Both the position numbers and the translations under genes were made by a program. A stretch of 64,000 bases of DNA from Moritella sp. 24 (GTDB lineage: Bacteria > Pseudomonadota > Gammaproteobacteria > Enterobacterales > Moritellaceae), in contig NZ_CP056123.1 in the NCBI RefSeq assembly GCF_018219155.1, forward strand, positions 2,737,505 through 2,801,504. Direction: 5' to 3'. The notes under the pieces are model-generated. The model was not told the origin of the DNA, ran no database searches, and was given only the letters and a program-made list of their open reading frames with translations. This document shows, in pieces, positions 16,182-26,700 of the stretch; within the stretch, counting starts at the first letter, position 1, and each line of letters starts with the position of its first letter.

Positions 16182-18455
16182 ATGAATAAAAATTTACTAG
16201 TTACAAAGCGCAGCGGTAAAAAAGAAACAATCGATCTTGAAAAGATCCATCGCGTGATCAAATGGGCAGCCAAAGGGTTAGATAATGTATCTGTATCTCT
16301 GGTTGAATTAAAATCCCACATCCAGTTTTATGATGGTATTCGCACTGAAGATATACATGAAACCATGATCAAAGCTGCAGCGGACTTAATTAGTGAAGAG
16401 GCGCCAGATTACCAATATCTTGCTGCGCGTTTAGCTGTATTCCACCTACGTAAAAAAGCCTATGGCCAATTTGAGCCACCAGCGCTTTATGACCACGTAA
16501 AACTCAATGTTGATGCGCAGCGTTACGATGCACATCTACTTGCTGATTATACTGCTGAAGAATTTAAAGAAATGGAGATGTTTGTTGATCACTGGCGTGA
16601 CATGAACTTCTCTTACGGTGCGATTAAACAGTTAGAAGGTAAATACCTACTACAAAACCGTATTTCTGGTGACATCTACGAAAGCCCACAGTTTTTATAT
16701 ATCCTAGTGGCAGCAAGCTTATTTGCGACTTACGATAAATCAACGCGTATGGACTACATTCGTCGTTTTTACGAAGCAACATCAAGCTTTAAAATTTCAC
16801 TGCCAACGCCAATCATGGCTGGTGTTCGTACACCTACTCGTCAATTCAGCTCATGTGTATTGATTGAATGTGACGATAGCCTAGATTCTATCAATGCAGT
16901 GTCTAACTCTATTGTTAAATATGTATCGCAACGTGCTGGTATCGGCATCAATGCAGGTCGTATTCGTGCACTAGGTAGCTCTATCCGTGGCGGTGAAGCA
17001 TTCCACACTGGTTGTATTCCATTCTACAAACACTTCCAAACAGCCGTTAAATCGTGCTCTCAAGGTGGTGTACGTGGTGGTGCGGCAACATTATTCTACC
17101 CACTATGGCATTTAGAAGTTGAATCACTTCTTGTACTTAAAAATAACCGTGGTGTTGAAGAAAACCGTGTACGTCATCTTGATTACGGCGTACAAATTAA
17201 CCGTTTAATGTACCAACGTTTAATTGATAACAAAGACATTACCTTGTTCAGCCCATCAGATGTTGATGGTTTATATGACGCATTCTTCCAAGATCAGGAC
17301 GAATTTGAACGTTTATATAACCTTTACGAACAAGACCCATCAATTCGTAAGCAATCAATTAAAGCAAGCGAGCTGTTTGCTTTAGTCATGCAAGAACGTG
17401 CAAGTACTGGCCGTATTTATATCCAAAACGTGGATCACTGTAATACACATAGCCCGTTCAACCCAGCTGTTGCACCGGTAAGACAAAGTAACTTATGTCT
17501 TGAAATTGCATTACCAACAAAACCAATGCAACACCCAGGTGATGAAGAAGGCGAAATTGCTTTATGTACATTATCGGCATTCAACCTTGGTGCGATTAAA
17601 GACTTAAGTGAATTAGAAAACCTTGCTGATTTAGCTGTACGTGCACTTGATAGCTTACTTGATTACCAAGACTATCCAATGCCAGCGGCAGAAAAGTCTA
17701 CAATGGCGCGTCGTTCATTAGGCATAGGCGTGATTAACTACGCATACTACCTCGCTAAAAACGGCGTTAAATACTCAGACGGTAGTGCAAACAACTTAAC
17801 GCATAGAACGTTTGAAGCAATTCAGTTCTATCTATTAAAAGCATCGATGAACCTGTCGAAAGAACAAGGTCCATGTTTAGCGTTTGATGAAACTACTTAT
17901 TCACAAGGTATCTTACCGATTGATACGTATAAGTCTGCGTTAGATGAGATTTGTGATGAAGAATTGCACCTAGATTGGGAAACATTACGTAGCGAGATTA
18001 AAGAACACGGCTTACGTAACTCAACGCTAACTGCATTGATGCCATCAGAAACATCAAGCCAGATTTCAAATGCAACAAACGGTATTGAACCACCACGTGG
18101 TTTAATCAGTATTAAAGCAAGTAAAGACGGTATCTTGAAACAAGTTGTACCTGATTATGAAAATCTACGTGATAACTACGAACTACTTTGGAACATTCCA
18201 AGTAACACAGGTTATTTACAACTTGTTGGTTTGATGCAGAAATTCGTAGACCAAGCGATTTCATCTAACACAAACTATGATCCACAACGTTTCCCGGGAC
18301 AAAAAGTACCGATGACAACGCTGTTAACAGACTTGATGTTAGCGTATAAGTACGGCTTAAAAACGCTTTACTACCATAACACACGTGACGGTGCATCAGA
18401 CGTAGATGTAGTGAAGGAAGACGAGGGCTGTGAAGGCGGCGCATGTAAGATTTAA
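16182..18455 (+). CDS. nrdA: Ribonucleoside-diphosphate reductase alpha subunit, class Ia
   Basis: 757 residues, nearly identical in layout to E. coli NrdA. The N-terminal ATP-cone (MNKNLLVTKRSGKKETIDLEKIHRV) senses ATP/dATP. Active-site elements are FSSCVLIEC (substrate cysteine), the loop QSNLCLEIALPT (thiyl-radical cysteine with its Asn and Glu) and PSETSSQISNATNG. The C-terminus ends in CEGGACKI, the cysteine pair that is re-reduced by thioredoxin or glutaredoxin. Together with NrdB it makes deoxyribonucleotides. First gene of the nrdA-nrdB-yfaE operon, with NrdR boxes upstream. Confidence 0.98.
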   Translation: MNKNLLVTKRSGKKETIDLEKIHRVIKWAAKGLDNVSVSLVELKSHIQFYDGIRTEDIHETMIKAAADLISEEAPDYQYLAARLAVFHLRKKAYGQFEPPALYDHVKLNVDAQRYDAHLLADYTAEEFKEMEMFVDHWRDMNFSYGAIKQLEGKYLLQNRISGDIYESPQFLYILVAASLFATYDKSTRMDYIRRFYEATSSFKISLPTPIMAGVRTPTRQFSSCVLIECDDSLDSINAVSNSIVKYVSQRAGIGINAGRIRALGSSIRGGEAFHTGCIPFYKHFQTAVKSCSQGGVRGGAATLFYPLWHLEVESLLVLKNNRGVEENRVRHLDYGVQINRLMYQRLIDNKDITLFSPSDVDGLYDAFFQDQDEFERLYNLYEQDPSIRKQSIKASELFALVMQERASTGRIYIQNVDHCNTHSPFNPAVAPVRQSNLCLEIALPTKPMQHPGDEEGEIALCTLSAFNLGAIKDLSELENLADLAVRALDSLLDYQDYPMPAAEKSTMARRSLGIGVINYAYYLAKNGVKYSDGSANNLTHRTFEAIQFYLLKASMNLSKEQGPCLAFDETTYSQGILPIDTYKSALDEICDEELHLDWETLRSEIKEHGLRNSTLTALMPSETSSQISNATNGIEPPRGLISIKASKDGILKQVVPDYENLRDNYELLWNIPSNTGYLQLVGLMQKFVDQAISSNTNYDPQRFPGQKVPMTTLLTDLMLAYKYGLKTLYYHNTRDGASDVDVVKEDEGCEGGACKI

Positions 18456-18498
18456 ATAATCATATTACATACACCGAACTAACCTACACCCTTTCATT

Positions 18499-18520
18499 TT
18501 GGCAGCTTGGGCTGCCAATT
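18499..18520 (+). terminator. Intercistronic hairpin between nrdA and nrdB
   Basis: Stem TTGGCAGC / GCTGCCAA with a 4-base loop, followed by TTTAATG. It may be a partial terminator or an mRNA-stabilising hairpin that sets the NrdA:NrdB ratio. Confidence 0.55.
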
Positions 18521-18544
18521 TAATGTATACAATAGAGATGACCA

Positions 18545-19675
18545 ATGAGTTACACTACTTTTTGCCAAACTAAAAATGATCAATTAAAAGAACCAATGTT
18601 TTTCGGCCAACCAGTTAACGTTGCCCGTTATGATCAACAAAAGCATGAAATTTTTGAAAAATTAATTGAACGTCAGTTATCGTTTTTTTGGCGTCCAGAA
18701 GAAGTTGATGTAAGTAAAGACCGTATTGATTATCAACAATTACCAGATCATGAAAAACATATTTTCATCAGTAATCTAAAATACCAAACTCTGTTAGACA
18801 GTATCCAAGGCCGTTCACCTAACGTTGCCTTTTTACCGCTTGTTTCATTACCTGAAGTTGAAACATGGATTGAGACATGGTCTTTCAGTGAAACTATTCA
18901 CTCGCGTTCATACACGCACATCATTCGTAATATTGTAAATAATCCATCAGAAATATTTGATGATATCGTTGCGAATGACGAAATCTTAAGACGTGCAAAA
19001 GATATTGCGGGTTATTACGATGACTTGATCGATGCGACTCAAAAATTACACCAGTTTGGTGAAGGTACGCATGTTATTAACGGTGAAAAAGTTGTCGTTA
19101 GCCAACGTGCTGTAAAGAAAAAGCTATACCTAGCGATGGTATCAGTAAACGTACTTGAAGCGATTCGTTTCTATGTTAGTTTCGCTTGTTCTTTCGCCTT
19201 TGCTGAACGTGAATTGATGGAAGGTAACGCTAAAATCATCAAGCTTATTGCCCGTGATGAAGCGCTACATTTAACCAGCACACAGCATATTTTAAACTTG
19301 ATGGCTGATGGTAAAGATGATCCTGAGATGCAAGAAATCTCAATTGAATGTTTCCAAGAAACGCAAAAAATCTTTACTGATGCAGCGCAACAAGAAAAAG
19401 ACTGGGCTGAATATTTGTTCAAAGATGGTTCTATGATTGGCTTAAATAAAGACATTCTTGCTGATTACATTGAATACATTACTAATACACGTATGGCAGC
19501 AGTTGGTTTACCAATGGCGTTTGAAGTAAAAAGCAACCCATTACCGTGGATCAATGCTTGGTTAGTATCTGATAATGTACAAGTTGCACCACAAGAATCA
19601 GAAATCAGTTCATACTTAGTTGGTCAAATTAACGCAGAAATCAATCACGCAGATATTGGTACCTTCGTTCTATAA
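18545..19675 (+). CDS. nrdB: Ribonucleoside-diphosphate reductase beta subunit, class Ia
   Basis: 376 residues; the radical-generating diiron subunit. The motif [15 protein letters not shown] carries the radical tyrosine (Y122 in E. coli), and the iron ligands occur in the E/D...ExxH pairs ([13 protein letters not shown] region, SETIH, and [13 protein letters not shown] near residue 240). The C-terminal peptide DIGTFVL is the short tail that docks on NrdA. It is followed by yfaE with a one-base overlap (TAATG), so translation is probably coupled. Confidence 0.97.
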   Translation: MSYTTFCQTKNDQLKEPMFFGQPVNVARYDQQKHEIFEKLIERQLSFFWRPEEVDVSKDRIDYQQLPDHEKHIFISNLKYQTLLDSIQGRSPNVAFLPLVSLPEVETWIETWSFSETIHSRSYTHIIRNIVNNPSEIFDDIVANDEILRRAKDIAGYYDDLIDATQKLHQFGEGTHVINGEKVVVSQRAVKKKLYLAMVSVNVLEAIRFYVSFACSFAFAERELMEGNAKIIKLIARDEALHLTSTQHILNLMADGKDDPEMQEISIECFQETQKIFTDAAQQEKDWAEYLFKDGSMIGLNKDILADYIEYITNTRMAAVGLPMAFEVKSNPLPWINAWLVSDNVQVAPQESEISSYLVGQINAEINHADIGTFVL

Positions 19676-19950
19676 TGTCGACTACGCTAACAACAAAATC
19701 AGGGTGCTATCAAGTTTCAACACAAGATAACTCCCTGCTTGATACACTTGAACGCACGGGTCATCAAGTTGAATACCAATGTCGCCAAGGCTATTGTGGT
19801 GCTTGTCGTACAACGATAAGCGCAGGTTCTGTCACCTATAATACAGATCCGTTAGCAGCCATTGCACCAGGTTCGATATTACCTTGCTGTTGCAAAGCAG
19901 ATGGTGACATCACCTTAGATATAATCGCAACAATAACGGTTGCCGCATAA
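19675..19950 (+). CDS. yfaE: [2Fe-2S] ferredoxin for NrdB diiron-tyrosyl cofactor maintenance
   Basis: 91 residues, plant-type ferredoxin fold. The cluster ligands are seen as CRQGYCGACRTT (three cysteines) and a fourth in SILPCCCKADGD, which carries two extra neighbouring cysteines. In E. coli YfaE supplies electrons to rebuild the NrdB cofactor. Here it overlaps the nrdB stop codon by one base, as expected for a coupled operon. A strong hairpin follows the gene. Confidence 0.95.
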   Translation: MSTTLTTKSGCYQVSTQDNSLLDTLERTGHQVEYQCRQGYCGACRTTISAGSVTYNTDPLAAIAPGSILPCCCKADGDITLDIIATITVAA

Positions 19951-19996
19951 TATGCTAGTTGTTTGCTAAAAATCACATCTAAATAGTCAATAAATT

Positions 19997-20034
19997 AAAA
20001 GCCTTAACAAGAAATACCATGTTAAGGCTTTTTC
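19997..20034 (+). terminator. Rho-independent terminator of the nrdAB-yfaE operon
   Basis: Stem AAAAGCCTTAACA / TGTTAAGGCTTTTT with a short loop and T tail, 47 bases after the yfaE stop. Confidence 0.93.
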
Positions 20035-20233
20035 ATATCGTGACCAACCATTCATTTTTTCATCGTTGAAAATTAAATTATCAGTACCTTAGAAGATAGA
20101 ATGTGATTAACTTTGCAAAACCAGAAAACCTTACCCATACTCCTTTCAATAACGATAAGCACTTCAATAACGTAAACGCATAAGTACCGCTGCTTAAAAC
20201 ATAAGTACCACAGCTTACAAAGAGGACCACTTT

Positions 20234-21076
20234 ATGTTAGATGATTTAGTTGGAATTGGGATGCGTCCAGCGCATTATGAACAACTTACCAATTCTCAAG
20301 TAGATATTGGCTGGTTAGAAGTACACAGCGAAAATCACTTCGAGGTTAACTCCGAAGCGACGTATTATTTAGATAAAGCCAGTGACCGCTATCCAATCAG
20401 TTTACACGGTGTCGGCTTAGCACTCTCTTCTAACGAGCTATTAGATACTATCCATGTTCATAATATCAAAAAACTTGTTGACCGTTATCAACCCTTTTGC
20501 ATATCTGAACACTTAGGCTGGAGTCCTATCGCGGGCCAACATTATAGCGATGCATTACCGATCCCCTATACTGAAGAAAACCTCAAACACGTCATTAACC
20601 GTGTTGAACAAGTTCAAGCAATATTAGGTCAGGCTATCGCCATTGAAAATCCGGCCCGTTATAGCCAACATAAAAATAATACACTCTCAGAAACAGACTT
20701 TTTATCCGAATTACAATTAGCGACAAACTGTAAGATATTACTCGATATAAACAATGTGCATATCAGTAGTCATCAGCTTGATTTCAATCCATACGATTAT
20801 TTAGCCTCGATACCAAGCAGTATTGTTAGCGAAATTCATCTATCGGGTAGCAGTAAACACCTTAAAGATAATCGGATCACCTTCGACCAAGAGCATGGGC
20901 AAAAGGTAACACCAGAAGTATGGCAACTGTTTGAATACTATTTACAACATAGCAATACCATACCGACGCTAATTGAATGGGATACCAATATTCCGCAACT
21001 TAACGAACTTTTACAAGAAGCACGCACAGCTCAAAAAATGATAGTGAAATCTCAACGTTTTAAAAATGCATGCTAA
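20234..21076 (+). CDS. MNIO family (DUF692) multinuclear iron oxidase
   Basis: 280 residues with the TIM-barrel motifs of DUF692: GIGMRPAHYEQL, WLEVHSENHF, ISLHGVGLAL, CISEHLGW, IAIENPARY, ILLDINNVHIS, EIHLSGSS and LIEWDTNIPQL. The conserved His, Glu, Asp and Asn residues that bind two or three irons are in place. Known members (MbnB, TglH, ChrH) oxidise cysteines of ribosomal peptides, usually with a partner protein and a small precursor. Neither a cysteine-rich DUF2282-type precursor nor a complete DUF2063 partner is adjacent here. A good site (AGAGGA) precedes ATG. Confidence 0.88.
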   Translation: MLDDLVGIGMRPAHYEQLTNSQVDIGWLEVHSENHFEVNSEATYYLDKASDRYPISLHGVGLALSSNELLDTIHVHNIKKLVDRYQPFCISEHLGWSPIAGQHYSDALPIPYTEENLKHVINRVEQVQAILGQAIAIENPARYSQHKNNTLSETDFLSELQLATNCKILLDINNVHISSHQLDFNPYDYLASIPSSIVSEIHLSGSSKHLKDNRITFDQEHGQKVTPEVWQLFEYYLQHSNTIPTLIEWDTNIPQLNELLQEARTAQKMIVKSQRFKNAC

Positions 21077-21104
21077 ACAATCTAGGAACGACGAATAACA
21101 ACCT

Positions 21105-21146
21105 ATGACTGAATCTAAAAACCTGCAGCAACAAGGTTTGTCATAA
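21105..21146 (+). pseudogene. Possible stub of an MNIO partner gene
   Basis: A 13-codon frame (MTESKNLQQQGLS) starts 28 bases after the MNIO stop and ends inside the convergent lipase gene. The position is where a DUF2063 partner normally starts, and such proteins often open with a Gln-rich helix. The evidence is weak and it may be chance. Confidence 0.15.
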
Positions 21147-22491
21147 TTTGTTGATAAAAGTCAGCGGATGACCCCCGATATAAATTAAGCTCCTGATCCA
21201 TCTCTTTAGGTCCATAGAGCGCATCATTTCGACCAGAGAAAAACATATGGTGATAACCACTCCCCTTTGGTGAACCTGACATTGTTTTTACATGTTGTTT
21301 ATCCCCCGATAGAGACTGCGATTTCACCGTAGCATAACCATCATGTTTACCTTCCAGTAAGGTCACTAAATTAGCAACAAAAAGAGACTGTCCCCACGCT
21401 TTATTCCAACCATGAACTTGTGCAGCATAACTATAATAAGAAATTGAATTTAGTAACTCGAGTGATGGTGTTAGGAGCTGATTCCAGTACATTTCATTTA
21501 GCCCTGCGGCTCTGCGTAACTCATCCCAACTTTGCTCCCAAGTAACCCAAGAATAAGCTTTTCCTGTCATGTACTTTTTGGTCAATACAAGATTAGAGGC
21601 CAGAAACTGCTGAAATATATCAGCCTCTGTTTGTACAGCACGTTGATTTTCTGAAAGCACATAATGACTATTTTCATTTTTCCATAAACCAGCCATGATT
21701 TGGTTTTTTCCCAATTGCCAGAGTGGATTATTATCATAATCATGCCACTGCCAATTTTTGGTCATATGGCGTTGCGCATACATGGTATTTAAAAATACAC
21801 TCGCCGACCAACTGCCCTCATTTTCACCCGCGATGGTAACAAGCGCAGCAACCTTACTGGCCATGCTATTCTTGGCATCACTATTCTCGATATCACTATT
21901 AATCACAGTGCTCTCACTGACATTACTCGCAATAAACTCACCGTCATCTACAGATAACTGAGTCAACATTCTCGCATCCTGACTGCCCTGCGACAGCCCT
22001 AGCAGAATAACCTTGTCTGCACCTGTATTATCCAATGCTTGTAACACGGTATGACGTAATGATTGAGCACGCACTAAGGATGATGAGAACGCTGGATTAT
22101 CTGCTATAAATACTTGATTACCGCAGTCTTCTGATAATCGCTGTACAATTTCTTGACTAAAATAACGATAATAACCGCTCACATCGCGCTGTAATGAAGG
22201 CTCCACGACATTATAATTTCGAGGAGGTAAATCGAGTTCCTTATCCGGTACCCGCCAACTCAAACAATCTTGATCTTGGCCCAATTCATCCCACTGCCAT
22301 TGCTGGCAATACTTTGCAGGGACTAATCGGTCACATTCTTCATCAGTAGCGGAAGAACACAAGGCCTTCATGCCCCAATGATGTGTTAATACCACGGGGT
22401 AATTAACGCGGCATTGCACTGCCGAGTTAGCACCAAATGAACACAATAACGTAAGGCCTAATCCAACCAACTTACATCGGTTTCTATTCAC
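21115..22491 (-). CDS. Secreted lipase/esterase of the alpha/beta-hydrolase fold
   Basis: 458 residues. Signal peptide ending ...GANSA (about residue 24). YPVVLTHHWG at residues 31-40 matches the oxyanion strand of bacterial lipases; the nucleophile elbow GLSQG places Ser167. A late HDGYATVKSQS region resembles the catalytic acid/His part. The start is GTG with AGGA upstream. It is the last gene of the minus-strand cluster, 11 bases behind the acyltransferase gene, so it may release, trim or hydrolyse the exported acyl product. The natural substrate is unknown. Confidence 0.7.
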   Translation of the reverse strand: MNRNRCKLVGLGLTLLCSFGANSAVQCRVNYPVVLTHHWGMKALCSSATDEECDRLVPAKYCQQWQWDELGQDQDCLSWRVPDKELDLPPRNYNVVEPSLQRDVSGYYRYFSQEIVQRLSEDCGNQVFIADNPAFSSSLVRAQSLRHTVLQALDNTGADKVILLGLSQGSQDARMLTQLSVDDGEFIASNVSESTVINSDIENSDAKNSMASKVAALVTIAGENEGSWSASVFLNTMYAQRHMTKNWQWHDYDNNPLWQLGKNQIMAGLWKNENSHYVLSENQRAVQTEADIFQQFLASNLVLTKKYMTGKAYSWVTWEQSWDELRRAAGLNEMYWNQLLTPSLELLNSISYYSYAAQVHGWNKAWGQSLFVANLVTLLEGKHDGYATVKSQSLSGDKQHVKTMSGSPKGSGYHHMFFSGRNDALYGPKEMDQELNLYRGSSADFYQQIMTNLVAAGF

Positions 22492-22502
22492 GTAAAATCC
22501 TA

Positions 22503-23768
22503 TTAACTCGCCTGCTTGACTGGATATTTATTGTGATTAGTTTCTTGTTCATGCCCGTAACAAATACCATGACATATTTGTGATAACGCGTGTTCAAAAC
22601 GACCATTACTACTGAGTTGATGAGGAATACGCAAAATAACCTCTACCGCATCTTTATTACCAGCTAGCACAAGGAACAAAGCGGTCGTATTAAAATAAGG
22701 AGGAATAAAAAAGACACTAGAACAGTTAAACCCTGCGGCACTATATTCATCAACATGAAGAAAACCTAAATTAGAAATAATAGCCGAAGTACGGTACTGC
22801 CCCGTTTCCTGACGCTTTGATGCGAGCTTATCATTGGACTTTTTCAACCATGACAAAGGTACCCAGTTTAATGCATTTAATGTTGGTATTCCGGCAAACT
22901 GAGGCATTCTTGCGTGTTCATTGTCAGCGATCTTTGATTTAATTTGCTGTCCCCAATCGGCAATAGTGGTGTCAGGTGAGGTCTGCATTAACAATCCCCC
23001 CGTTAAGTTACCTGTTGAGATAATATCGGCATCATGCATACGTAAGTCGACTGGAAGTTGAATACGAACGTCGGAATCAGAGTAGAGGTTGGCTAATTTA
23101 GCAATACTGATACCAGCGTTAGCAAGCACCTGCTTGTAGCTACCCGGTAAGGTTCGTCGCTGCCAAGATGATCCAAAGTCATGCCCAACTGGCACCCCCG
23201 TTGGTGCAGCTACCGTATCTTTAATTTTCTCACCAGGCACCGACGTGACTGATTTAGCTAAATCAACATCACGTACAAAACTATTATCCCCTTGTAGTGG
23301 CTGCTTACGTAGCGCACGTAATACTTCATCAGCGAATGTCTTGGTTCCTCGCCCATCCATTACCGCATGATGAGTTCTAAAAATAATATGATGCTTACCA
23401 TGTGTTTCACCAAGCACCAGTAAGACTTCGCAACCCGTACTTGTTTTGACATCTAAAGGACGATTTAAAAATAACGCGCCTTCATCACTCATACCATCCC
23501 AGTTTAAACCGCGAATGACCTTCAATTCCGTTGTTTCACCAGCATCAGTCCAATGACTAAAACCAAGTTTTCCAGATAACTTAAGTCGTGATCCCTGTAG
23601 CGCAGTTGATGCTTTAACGACCGCCTGTTGCCACGCTGATATATCAATATCACCACGTCCTTCAAGCACCATTTGGTTAACCACGCAGGTTGCCGTTTCT
23701 TCTGCATTAAAATCATCACAACTGATATAAAATCGCTCTGTTGGTGAAAGTTTACGTTTAAACGTCAT
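22503..23768 (-). CDS. Condensation-type (HHxxxDG) acyltransferase
   Basis: 421 residues. I chose ATG 23768, which has a strong AAGGAGG; the longer frame overlaps the RND gene. The catalytic motif HHAVMDG is at residues 133-139, the usual place for condensation, wax-ester-synthase, PapA5 and alcohol-acyltransferase folds. The second lobe has the matching SNLGFLHVDEYSAAGF segment. Such enzymes form ester or amide bonds using acyl-CoA or carrier-bound acyl groups. The protein has no membrane segment. It lies 25 bases behind the RND pump and 11 before the lipase, so it is part of the same operon. Confidence 0.75.
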   Translation of the reverse strand: MTFKRKLSPTERFYISCDDFNAEETATCVVNQMVLEGRGDIDISAWQQAVVKASTALQGSRLKLSGKLGFSHWTDAGETTELKVIRGLNWDGMSDEGALFLNRPLDVKTSTGCEVLLVLGETHGKHHIIFRTHHAVMDGRGTKTFADEVLRALRKQPLQGDNSFVRDVDLAKSVTSVPGEKIKDTVAAPTGVPVGHDFGSSWQRRTLPGSYKQVLANAGISIAKLANLYSDSDVRIQLPVDLRMHDADIISTGNLTGGLLMQTSPDTTIADWGQQIKSKIADNEHARMPQFAGIPTLNALNWVPLSWLKKSNDKLASKRQETGQYRTSAIISNLGFLHVDEYSAAGFNCSSVFFIPPYFNTTALFLVLAGNKDAVEVILRIPHQLSSNGRFEHALSQICHGICYGHEQETNHNKYPVKQAS

Positions 23769-23793
23769 TGTTCCTCCTTGAACTATAAGACGG

Positions 23794-26700
23794 TTATGCT
23801 GCACTATCGACAGCGTTATTATCAGAAATATCGTCCTGCTTACTCTTTAACACTGAGGACTTAGGGGCTAATTTTCTAGAAATGAAAGCCGTTAACCATA
23901 GCCCCACATCTTGAATGAGCAGGTATACCGCAGGGACCAATAGCAAACTAACCAGCGTCGCAAACAATACCCCAAACGCCAGTGATATCGCCATTGGTAT
24001 CAAAAATTGCGCTTGTAAGCTCGTTTCACTCATGATCGGAACTAATCCTATGAATGTGGTTAATGACGTCAAAATAATGGGCCGAAAACGACGTATTCCA
24101 GCACTTGTAATAGCGGTTTCTAATGGTTCACCTTGCCCTCGCTTTTCATTAATATAATCAATGAGTACTAAGTTATCGTTCACCACAATTCCACTCACGG
24201 CAACCATGCCAATAAAAGACCATAACGTGACGTCAACACCGAGTAATAAATGCCCTAATAACGACCCAACCAAACCAAACGGGATAGCAAACATCACCAA
24301 TAAAGGTTGGGTGTAAGAGCTAAACAAAATAGCCATCACTAAATACATGGCGATCAAAGCCAACAAGTAGCTACTTGTTAAGATATCAACAAATTCAACA
24401 ATGCTTTTTTGCTTACCCGCTTTCGACCATTTAACCGCGGTTGTGTCTGTTAATTGTTGTAAAAAAACCGCTTCAAGATCTGCAATCACAGCTTTCGTAC
24501 TATTCTTCCCCGGGTCAACAAACGCTGAAACTGAAATAACTCTATTACGTTCATAACGTTTAATATTATGATCTGCTGACTTATAGCTCACATCAGCAAT
24601 AGTAAATAGCGGTACACCTTCCCCGCTTGGTAATTGAATGTGCATATTTTCTAAATGCCACAATGAACTTGTCGCTTCTTTTGGATAGCGGACCTGTACT
24701 TTAACTTCATCTTCACCGCGCGGCATGCTTTGAACTTCTACACCTAAGTAAGCCTGCTGAACTTGCTGTCCTAACGCACTCAATGTTAAGCCCATATCTC
24801 TCGCGACTGGTTTTAAAGCAAGCTGGACTTGCCTTGAACTACGCTGTTGCGAATCTTGAATATCGTACACCCCTTCAAATTGGGCTAATACTTGTTTTAG
24901 TTTTTCAGATTGCGTCGCTAAATCACCCAGATCACGGCTCGATAATTCAATGTTGATATCAGCACTCGGAGGCGTAAGGTCTGACACAAAGCTTAATTCA
25001 ATACTGTCTTCAATTTCACCAACCCGTTCACGCCAGCGATTAATAATGTCATGTCCTGACATCATGCGTTCGTTCGATACGGACAGTTCCAAATATACTC
25101 GGCCAATATGATCATCTGCCGCCGCTTGTGATTCTCGTGAATACTTACTCATGGGAGCTACAACAGCGTATACATGTGCAATGGCAGACTCTCCCTTTTC
25201 ATCCGTCAGTTCTTGCTTTAATAGCAAAGCTTCCTGCTCTATTTTAAACAAGGCTTGTTTGGTTTTATCTGGATTACTGCCTTCGGCAAACGTCACATTC
25301 GCATACGCGATATCACCTTCAATCGCAGAAAATAGTACCGTACGTAGCCAGCCACTCGACAGCAAGGTTAAAGAAACAAAAAACAGCCCGAGAAAGCCAA
25401 GAATATAGCTCCAACGCCATCGAAGTACATGATCTAAAAAAGGCTTATATTGATGTATAACGAACAATTCTAGTGCCGCTGAAAATTTGGTTTGGATACG
25501 CTCTAACATCGCGCCAATGTATTTAATTGTCGCAATGAATCGGCTGCGATTAACAGTGCGAGAATGTTCACTGTCTTTGACTTCGTGACTTAAATGCGCA
25601 GGTAAGATAAACAGTGATTCAAATAATGAAAATAACAGCGTAGTGATAACAACGACTGGAATAACCTGCATTAATTTACCTTCCGGTCCCGGTAAAAACA
25701 GTAACGGTGTAAAGGCGATAACACTGGTTATAATGGCAAATGTGATGGGTTTAGCGACTTTGTACGCGCCCTCGATTGCGCCATTAACTCCTTTATTACC
25801 AGAGGCTTGTTCGGTAAAAATACTTTCACCAACAACAATTGCATCATCAACAACAATGCCAAGCACCAATAAAAAAGCGAATAAAGAAATGATGTTGATA
25901 GAACCATCAAATACAGGTAATAACCAAAATGCGCCCATAAACGAAATAGGGATACCTAAGCTCACCCAGAAAGACAAACGCCAATTTAAAAACAGCAACA
26001 AGATCACAAACAGTAAACATAGGCCACTAAACACATTATCCACCAGTAAGTCGATACGGCTCATAAACAGTTTTGAGTCATCTTGCCATACATATAAACT
26101 AACCCCCTCGGGCAAATAGGTTGCAGGACTCGCCACGTATTTATTAATCGCCTTTGCAACATCTATAATATTTTGTTCGCCAACGCGATATACATCCAAA
26201 GATACAGCACGTTGACCATCAAGTTGTGCCATCGTACCTTCATCACGAAATCCATCGGTAATCGTCGCGATATCACTTAATAAGATCCGCCCACCATCTT
26301 CATTCGCTTGCAGAATAATACTGGAAAAATCATCCGCACTCTCAATCTGCCCTAAGGTTTGAATGAGGATATCACCTTGCTCTGTTGCCAAGTTACCACC
26401 GGGTAAATCAAGCGCAGTCGCTTTCAGTGTATTAACAACATCTTCAAATTTTAAATTATACTGCGCCAAACTGTCTTCTGATAACGCAATGCTAATTTCG
26501 TAGGGACGTGTATTCTGTAATTCAATCACAGAGATGACGGGGTCTTCTAACAAATCTAAACGAATATTTTCAGCCAGACGCTTTAATGCCCACTCATCAC
26601 CCGCACCAGAAATAATAAGTTTGGCAACGCGATAACGCTCTATGAGTTCACTCACAACTGGTTTTTCAACTTCATTAGGGAACGAGTTAATACTTTCAAT

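Noticed and set aside
20103-20183. 26-codon GTG frame upstream of the MNIO gene as a precursor peptide
   Set aside because: No cysteine, no leader pattern and no clear ribosome site.
23915-26119. Plus-strand ORFs inside the RND gene (up to 158 codons)
   Set aside because: Antisense shadows; composition follows the sense codons of the pump.
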